NCBI GenBank assembly: GCA_016649715.1
Contig: JAENXC010000006.1
Location: 62,001 to 126,000 of the forward strand
Reading direction: 5' to 3'
DNA length: 64,000 bases
Origin: Flavobacteriaceae bacterium
Lineage (GTDB): Bacteria > Bacteroidota > Bacteroidia > Flavobacteriales > Flavobacteriaceae
Shown here: positions 59,603 through 64,000 of the stretch, one piece after another
Position numbering within the stretch: the first letter of the stretch is position 1
Layout: the number at the start of each line of letters is the position of its first letter
Program-made: the position numbers and the translations under genes
Notes under the pieces: model-generated
What the model saw: the letters and a program-made list of their open reading frames with translations, nothing else
Databases searched by the model: none
Told to the model about the DNA's origin: nothing

Positions 59603-60955
59603 TCACTCCTCTTCTGGATCGTTCATTTTGAAAGTGTTCATAAACGAGGTGGTGTAATTTCCAGCCACATAATCTGGCTCGTCCATCAATTGGCGATGAA
59701 ATGGAATTGTGGTCTTTATGCCTTCAATCACGAATTCGTCCAAGGCGCGCTTCATTTTGCTGATAGCTTCTTCCCGCGTTTGTGCAGTTGTAATGAGCTT
59801 CGCAATCATTGAATCGTAGTTGGGCGGAATGGTGTAACCTGCGTAAACGTGGGTGTCCAAACGAACACCGTGGCCTCCCGGGGCGTGCAGTACGGTTATT
59901 TTACCCGGGGAAGGGCGGAAGTCGTTGTAAGGGTCTTCTGCGTTAATTCTACATTCTATGGCGTGCAACTGCGGAGTATAATTTTTTCCTGAAATTGGTA
60001 CTCCAGCGGCTACCAAAATTTGTTCACGGATAAGGTCATAATCAATTACTTGCTCCGTAATTGGATGCTCCACTTGAATACGGGTGTTCATTTCCATAAA
60101 GTAGAAATTTCGGTGTTTGTCCACCAAGAATTCTACGGTTCCGGCACCTTCGTATTTAATGTATTCCGCAGCCTTAACAGCGGCAAGGCCCATATCATTA
60201 CGAAGCTTTTTAGTCATAAACGGGCTAGGCGTTTCTTCCGTAAGCTTTTGGTGGCGACGCTGTATGGAACAGTCGCGTTCACTCAAATGGCAAGCCCTTC
60301 CGGTGCTATCGCCCACAATTTGGATTTCGATATGGCGCGGCTCTTCAATGAGTTTTTCCATATACATCCCATCATTTCCAAATGCGGCTGCCGCCTCTTG
60401 ACGGGCACTGTCCCATGCTTTTTTTAGGTCTTCCTTTTTCCATACCTCCCGCATTCCTTTTCCTCCTCCGCCTGCCGTAGCTTTCAGCATCACGGGATAA
60501 CCAGTCTCCGCAGCAATCTTCTCACATTTTTCGAATGATTCAATAATGCCATCGCTTCCAGGTACGGTTGGTACGCCGGCCGCCTTCATTGTGGCTTTTG
60601 CAGAGGCTTTATCGCCCATGCGATCAATCATTTCGGGCGAGGCACCAATGAATTTTATGCCGTGTTCTTGACAGATTTTTGAAAATTTGGCATTCTCGGA
60701 AAGAAATCCGTAGCCTGGGTGAATTGCGTCCGCATTGGTAATTTCTGCGGCAGCAATAATACTGGACATTTTTAGGTAGCTCAGGTTACTGGGCGGCGGA
60801 CCAATGCAAACTGCTTCATCGGCAAACCGGACGTGGAGACTTTCTGCATCGGCTATTGAATAAACGGCTACAGTTTTTATACCCATCTCTCGGCAGGTGC
60901 GAATAATTCGCAGTGCAATTTCACCCCTATTTGCAATCAATATCTTTTTAAACAT
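59603..60955 (-). CDS. accC: Acetyl-CoA carboxylase, biotin carboxylase subunit
   Basis: Carboxylates biotin on AccB using ATP and bicarbonate. I start at the ATG at 60953-60955 ([17 protein letters not shown], 450 aa); the longer ORF runs through a repeat that fills the accB-accC gap. ATP-grasp features: [49 protein letters not shown] and the catalytic Arg in that last motif. Cytosolic. Third gene of the fabH-accB-accC set. Confidence 0.97.
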   Translation of the reverse strand: MFKKILIANRGEIALRIIRTCREMGIKTVAVYSIADAESLHVRFADEAVCIGPPPSNLSYLKMSSIIAAAEITNADAIHPGYGFLSENAKFSKICQEHGIKFIGASPEMIDRMGDKASAKATMKAAGVPTVPGSDGIIESFEKCEKIAAETGYPVMLKATAGGGGKGMREVWKKEDLKKAWDSARQEAAAAFGNDGMYMEKLIEEPRHIEIQIVGDSTGRACHLSERDCSIQRRHQKLTEETPSPFMTKKLRNDMGLAAVKAAEYIKYEGAGTVEFLVDKHRNFYFMEMNTRIQVEHPITEQVIDYDLIREQILVAAGVPISGKNYTPQLHAIECRINAEDPYNDFRPSPGKITVLHAPGGHGVRLDTHVYAGYTIPPNYDSMIAKLITTAQTREEAISKMKRALDEFVIEGIKTTIPFHRQLMDEPDYVAGNYTTSFMNTFKMNDPEEE

Positions 60956-60969
60956 AACTTTTTCTGAAA

Positions 60970-61030
60970 TATCAAATCCCAAATTCCAAATTCCAAACTG
61001 TTTGGAATTTGGAATTTGGGATTTGGAATT
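60970..61030. repeat. Long inverted repeat between accB and accC
   Basis: Two arms of about 28 bp made of AAATTCCAAATTCC-like units and their complement GGAATTTGGAATTTGGG meet around a short TG centre. It fills the gap between accB (stop at 61035) and accC. Typical of tandem 'ggaatttggg' elements in flavobacteria. Confidence 0.75.
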
Positions 61031-61034
61031 TATA

Positions 61035-61520
61035 CTAAGATGGATCAACTAAAAATAATGGTTGGTCAAATTCTACTGGGGAAGAATCGTCAACCAAAAC
61101 CTTAACGATTTTTCCGGAAACTTCGCTTTCTATTTCGTTGAAAAGTTTCATCGCTTCAATAACGCAAAGAACATCGCCTACGTTCACAGTGCTCCCAACC
61201 TCAACAAAAACAGGTTTATCTGGGGTAGGTTTTCTATAAAAAGTGCCAATAATGGGAGACTTGATAGTGATAAACTTTGAATCGGCTTCAGCCTGATTTT
61301 GCTCTTGTGAAGCAGAAACATTGGCTGCAGTCTGTTGTGGCTGTTGTTGCATCTGTGGTTGCGACATTGCCGGTAATTGCTGAATATAGGTTGTTTCTCC
61401 CTTTCCGTCATCAGAACCCGTTTTAATCGTGATCTTTATGTCTTCGGTTTCAAGTTTTACTTCGCTGGCTCCGCTTTTGGCCACAAACTTGATCAAGTTT
61501 TGAATGTCTTTTAAATCCAT
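61035..61520 (-). CDS. accB: Acetyl-CoA carboxylase biotin carboxyl carrier protein
   Basis: 161 residues. The N-terminal helical region ([24 protein letters not shown]) binds AccC. A Gln/Pro-rich flexible linker (about 45-80) precedes the biotinyl domain, with the biotinylated Lys125 in [12 protein letters not shown]. Gene order is accB then accC; fabH lies 33 bp upstream. Confidence 0.97.
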   Translation of the reverse strand: MDLKDIQNLIKFVAKSGASEVKLETEDIKITIKTGSDDGKGETTYIQQLPAMSQPQMQQQPQQTAANVSASQEQNQAEADSKFITIKSPIIGTFYRKPTPDKPVFVEVGSTVNVGDVLCVIEAMKLFNEIESEVSGKIVKVLVDDSSPVEFDQPLFLVDPS

Positions 61521-61553
61521 AATATAAAGTTTAGTCTTTTAGTTTGGTACAAT

Positions 61554-62552
61554 TTATTTTGAGTTGTAGGCCCATTTCAAGTAAACGGCGCCCCAAGTGA
61601 AGCCCCCTCCAAAGGAAGCAAAAATCAAGTTATCTCCTTTTTTGAGTTGTTTTTCATAATCGGCCAAACACAGTGGCAGGGTTGCAGACGTTGTGTTGCC
61701 GTATTTGTGGATGTTCATCATTACTTTTTCTTCTGGAAGGTTCATCCGTAAAGCAGCTGCATCAATAATCCTTTTGTTTGCTTGGTGTGGCACGAGCCAG
61801 TTTACATCTTCGCTGGAAAGATTGTTGCGCAGCATAACCTTTTCGCATACATCGGCCATATTGTACACGGCAAATTTGAAAACCGTTTTCCCTTCTTGAA
61901 AAACGTAATGTTGCCTATTATTTACAGTTTCATATGAAGCAGGAAGCAACGATCCCCCTGCATCAATTTTAAGGAAAGGCCTGCCCACGCCATCGGTCCG
62001 TAAATATTCATCTATTACTCCGAAGCCTTCTGTGTTGGGTTCAAACAGAACGGCTCCACCACCATCGCCAAAAATAATGCAGGTGGTTCTGTCTGTATAA
62101 TCAATGATCGAAGACATTTTATCAGCACCGATGAGCAATACTTTTTTGTATTTCCCAGATTCTATGTAACGGGCTGCGGTTGACATTCCGAAGAGAAAGC
62201 TGGAACAGGCTGCTACCAAATCAAACGAAAAAGCATTTACGGCGCCAATTTGTGTGGCTACGTAAACACCCGTTGCGGCAACTGGCATGTCTGGCGTGGC
62301 GGTTGCCATGATAACCATGTCTATTTCTGAAGGGTCGGTATTGCTTTTTTGAAGGAGGTCTTTTGCGGCCTGGATGGCAAGATAGGAGGTGCCTTTGTCT
62401 TTATCCTTTAATATCCTACGCTCTTTGATTCCTGTTCTACTAGTGATCCATTCATCATTGGTATCGACCATGGTCTCCAGGATTTTGTTGGAGAGAACAT
62501 AGTCTGGCACGTAACTCCCTACAGCGGTAATGGCTGCCGTGATAATATTCAT
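61554..62552 (-). CDS. fabH: Beta-ketoacyl-ACP synthase III
   Basis: Starts fatty-acid chains by condensing acyl-CoA with malonyl-ACP. 332 residues. Cys116 in DLVAACSSFLFGM, His in WLVPHQANKRIID and Asn in HKYGNTTSATLPL make the Cys-His-Asn triad. TSRTGIKERR is the family N-terminal motif. plsX, often between rpmF and fabH in other bacteria, is absent; this matches the usual flavobacterial order. Flanked upstream by the rpmF terminator. Confidence 0.96.
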   Translation of the reverse strand: MNIITAAITAVGSYVPDYVLSNKILETMVDTNDEWITSRTGIKERRILKDKDKGTSYLAIQAAKDLLQKSNTDPSEIDMVIMATATPDMPVAATGVYVATQIGAVNAFSFDLVAACSSFLFGMSTAARYIESGKYKKVLLIGADKMSSIIDYTDRTTCIIFGDGGGAVLFEPNTEGFGVIDEYLRTDGVGRPFLKIDAGGSLLPASYETVNNRQHYVFQEGKTVFKFAVYNMADVCEKVMLRNNLSSEDVNWLVPHQANKRIIDAAALRMNLPEEKVMMNIHKYGNTTSATLPLCLADYEKQLKKGDNLIFASFGGGFTWGAVYLKWAYNSK

Positions 62553-62675
62553 AAAGTTGAATTAGAATTCACAAAAAAGACCGAAAATCTTTTAAAAAGA
62601 GTGAAAATTACTAAATTTTACTTGAATTTCGGCATTAATTAAGTTGTTTTTGATTTTTTGTAAAAATCAAAAACA

Positions 62676-62709
62676 AAAAAACCCTCACGTTGGGGTGAGA
62701 GTTTTTCAA
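62676..62709 (-). terminator. Terminator of the yceD-rpmF transcript
   Basis: AAAAAC-CTCAC and GTGAG-GTTTTT arms make a hairpin 15 bp past the rpmF stop, with a T run following on the minus strand. It should separate rpmF from fabH transcription. Confidence 0.75.
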
Positions 62710-62723
62710 TATAAAATGTAAGT

Positions 62724-62921
62724 TTATGCTTCTACTTGCTCCGTTGCATCAATCACAACTTGGCCACGATAGTACATTTTGCCTTCGTGCCAGTGCGCTC
62801 TATGGAAAAGATGCGACTCGCCCGTTGTAGGGTCTATTGCAATTGTAGGGGCAGTAGCTTTGTAATGCGTTCTTCTCTTATCTCTTCTGGTTTTCGAGAT
62901 TTTTCTCTTAGGATGTGCCAT
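62724..62921 (-). CDS. rpmF: 50S ribosomal protein L32
   Basis: 65 residues, start [22 protein letters not shown], the highly conserved basic N-terminus of L32. The zinc-type cysteines found in some L32 proteins are absent here (zinc-free form). The gene follows yceD by 9 bp, the near-universal pairing. Confidence 0.97.
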   Translation of the reverse strand: MAHPKRKISKTRRDKRRTHYKATAPTIAIDPTTGESHLFHRAHWHEGKMYYRGQVVIDATEQVEA

Positions 62922-62930
62922 TGCTATTTA

Positions 62931-63476
62931 TTATTTATCCGTTAATAGTTTTTTTAATGAATCCCATCGGGGATCGGTATTGTTGTCTTTGGGCGTTTCT
63001 TTTTCGTCTATCGCTTTCGGACTGAGTTCTTCAAGTTTGTCGAGTATATCACTTTTTAAGGTGCCGTCTTTCACCCCGGGATGAATTCTTCGTGAAGGCA
63101 TAGCCAGCACAATGGATTCATAAATGTATTGCTGAATGTTCACCTCGTAGCTTCCGTGGGAAAGGATGAGCAAATCTTCATTCTCATCGTTGTATTCCTC
63201 ACCAAATTTTACTACAAATTGATACGTTCCCGAAACTTCCTGATCAAAAGGTTCGTTTGTTATATCACAAGCAACGTTTACGGTTCCATTAAATGTTAAT
63301 GTGAACTCCAGCAATGTGCTCATTTTTTCCAGCAGTACATCGAGATTAATGGCAGCGTCATTAAATTCGTCATACTCAAAATGCTCAAAGAACGCTTTTT
63401 TTAATTCAAAGTTAAACTGGTGTTTGCCTAATTTAAGCCCTACGAAAGGGATGGTAAACTCTTTCAAATCCTTCAT
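62931..63476 (-). CDS. YceD/DUF177 family protein
   Basis: 181 residues from the ATG at 63474-63476 (MKDLKEFTIPFVGLKLG); an ATG two codons upstream (63482) is also open. The DUF177 core is TLTFNGTVNVACDITNEPF, although only one of the usual cysteines is seen. YceD proteins are required for normal 23S rRNA levels or L32 expression in some bacteria. It is the first gene of the yceD-rpmF operon. Confidence 0.9.
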   Translation of the reverse strand: MKDLKEFTIPFVGLKLGKHQFNFELKKAFFEHFEYDEFNDAAINLDVLLEKMSTLLEFTLTFNGTVNVACDITNEPFDQEVSGTYQFVVKFGEEYNDENEDLLILSHGSYEVNIQQYIYESIVLAMPSRRIHPGVKDGTLKSDILDKLEELSPKAIDEKETPKDNNTDPRWDSLKKLLTDK

Positions 63477-63520
63477 TTCCACACCTATTTAAGACCTTAA
63501 CCTTACGGATAAGGCGGGTG

Positions 63521-63548
63521 CAAAGATAAAAAATTATTTGAATAGCAA
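63521..63548 (-). promoter_or_regulatory. Putative promoter of yceD-rpmF
   Basis: On the minus strand TTG (63546-63548), 17 bp spacer and TATCTTTG (63521-63528) fit the Bacteroidota promoter consensus. The ATG lies 44 bp downstream. It also lies just past the pdxA stop. Confidence 0.65.
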
Positions 63549-63557
63549 TTAGTTTTT

Positions 63558-64000
63558 CTATTTCTTTTTTGAGAAGGCTCTTTTACGCACAGCTTGCAGT
63601 GGATTTTTGGAGATTTCTTCATACTGTTCGCGGGTTTCAAAAATTGAAACGGCAGTGAAAACAGCCTCGCGAAAAGATTCAAAATTGGCTGCGTTTTTTC
63701 CGGCCAAATCAAAAGCCGTTCCATGGTCTGGTGAGGTGCGGATACGGTTTAGCCCTGCAGTAAAGTTTACGCCTTTCCCAAAAGCAAGGGTTTTAAATGG
63801 TACCAAACCTTGATCGTGATAGGAAGCAATTACAGCATCAAAATTTTTATAATTTCCCGAGCCAAAAAAACTATCTGCCGCATAAGGCCCAAAAACCATT
63901 TTTCCGTTGTTCCGAATATTATCGAGCGCTGGGCGCAGAAGGGTATCGTCTTCATCGCCAATTACGCCATTGTCGCCCGTGTGTGGGTTGATTCCCAATA
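63558..64000 (-). CDS. pdxA: 4-hydroxythreonine-4-phosphate dehydrogenase, C-terminal part (cut by window edge)
   Basis: Pyridoxal-phosphate synthesis enzyme. Only about the last 147 codons are in the window; the N-terminal part extends past the right edge. Visible motifs are GINPHTGDNGVIG, the metal-binding His in IASYHDQGLVPFKTLAF and the second in TSPDHGTAFDLAGK. The apparent TTG start at 63998 is only the window limit, not a real start. Confidence 0.95.
   Translation of the reverse strand, partial: LGINPHTGDNGVIGDEDDTLLRPALDNIRNNGKMVFGPYAADSFFGSGNYKNFDAVIASYHDQGLVPFKTLAFGKGVNFTAGLNRIRTSPDHGTAFDLAGKNAANFESFREAVFTAVSIFETREQYEEISKNPLQAVRKRAFSKKK

Noticed and set aside
60956..61048. 31-residue extension of accC
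   Set aside because: It runs through an inverted repeat; [12 protein letters not shown] is the conserved biotin carboxylase start.
1..64000. tRNA, rRNA, insertion-sequence or prophage features
   Set aside because: No cloverleaf-like segments, rRNA motifs, transposases, integrases or phage structural genes were recognised on either strand; very small RNAs cannot be excluded by eye.

Overview
The window is a 64-kb piece of a Bacteroidota chromosome, almost certainly Flavobacteriaceae (an Aequorivita-like marine genus is my guess; the genus is not proven). Signs visible in the sequence are low-to-moderate G+C, weak or absent Shine-Dalgarno sequences, -7 promoter boxes of the form TAnnTTTG, many short SxxC lipoproteins, type IX secretion C-terminal sorting domains (YPNP motif), a complete Bat aerotolerance operon, and family-typical gene orders such as acpP-fabF-rnc-IPExxxVDY-pyk and yceD-rpmF-fabH-accB-accC. 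I see no tRNA, rRNA, CRISPR array, transposase or prophage.

Layout. 1-7.9 kb: core metabolism, with purF (cut by the left edge), a PfkB-type sugar kinase, RNase HI with a viroplasmin domain and purN on the minus strand, then acpP, fabF, rnc, an IPExxxVDY protein and pyk on the plus strand. 7.9-13.5 kb: a secreted FG-GAP repeat protein, an SH3-like lipoprotein, dinB, an NAD(P)-binding protein, a CYTH phosphatase, cutC and a tiny lipoprotein-like fragment. 13.6-19.9 kb: a regulator, membrane-fusion, RND and TolC efflux operon. 20.3-21.8 kb: a secreted delta-60 repeat protein broken by an in-frame stop. 21.9-31.3 kb: pbpC and a giant alpha-2-macroglobulin, separated by a toxin-antitoxin pair and a frameshifted lipoprotein. 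31.6-36.8 kb: isoaspartyl peptidase, CAP lipoprotein, 3-hydroxyanthranilate dioxygenase, ALDH7 dehydrogenase and an acyl-ACP desaturase. 36.8-39.4 kb: a phosphoesterase, AlbA_2 and SDR operon in which the SDR gene is frameshifted. 39.6-40.4 kb: a DUF4382 lipoprotein. 40.5-49.6 kb: the Bat operon (MoxR ATPase, DUF58, a two-TM Bat protein, BatA, BatB, BatC, BatD, BatE). 49.6-59.3 kb: CvpA, pheS and several poorly known genes, an ABC ATPase, a quinone-oxidoreductase-like enzyme, a FUSC protein, a Gre-like factor and mtgA. 59.6-64 kb: accC, accB, fabH, rpmF, yceD and the 3' part of pdxA.

How it works together. Two blocks serve fatty-acid synthesis (acpP/fabF and accC/accB/fabH), with a soluble desaturase elsewhere. 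Two serve the envelope: pbpC with alpha-2-macroglobulin, and mtgA. The Bat operon pairs a MoxR chaperone-like ATPase with membrane-anchored VWA proteins.

The most notable things are small. Several families of short palindromic repeats sit at gene boundaries and in three places contribute protein sequence (alpha-2-macroglobulin, the first Bat membrane protein, the purN C-terminus). Three genes carry single inactivating lesions (stop at 20390, frameshifts near 24555 and 39309), which are either true decay or assembly errors. A 42-codon ORF upstream of cutC looks like the leftover start of a glycosidase gene. A toxin-antitoxin cassette splits the usual pbpC/alpha-2-macroglobulin pair. I found no convincing wholly new multi-gene system.
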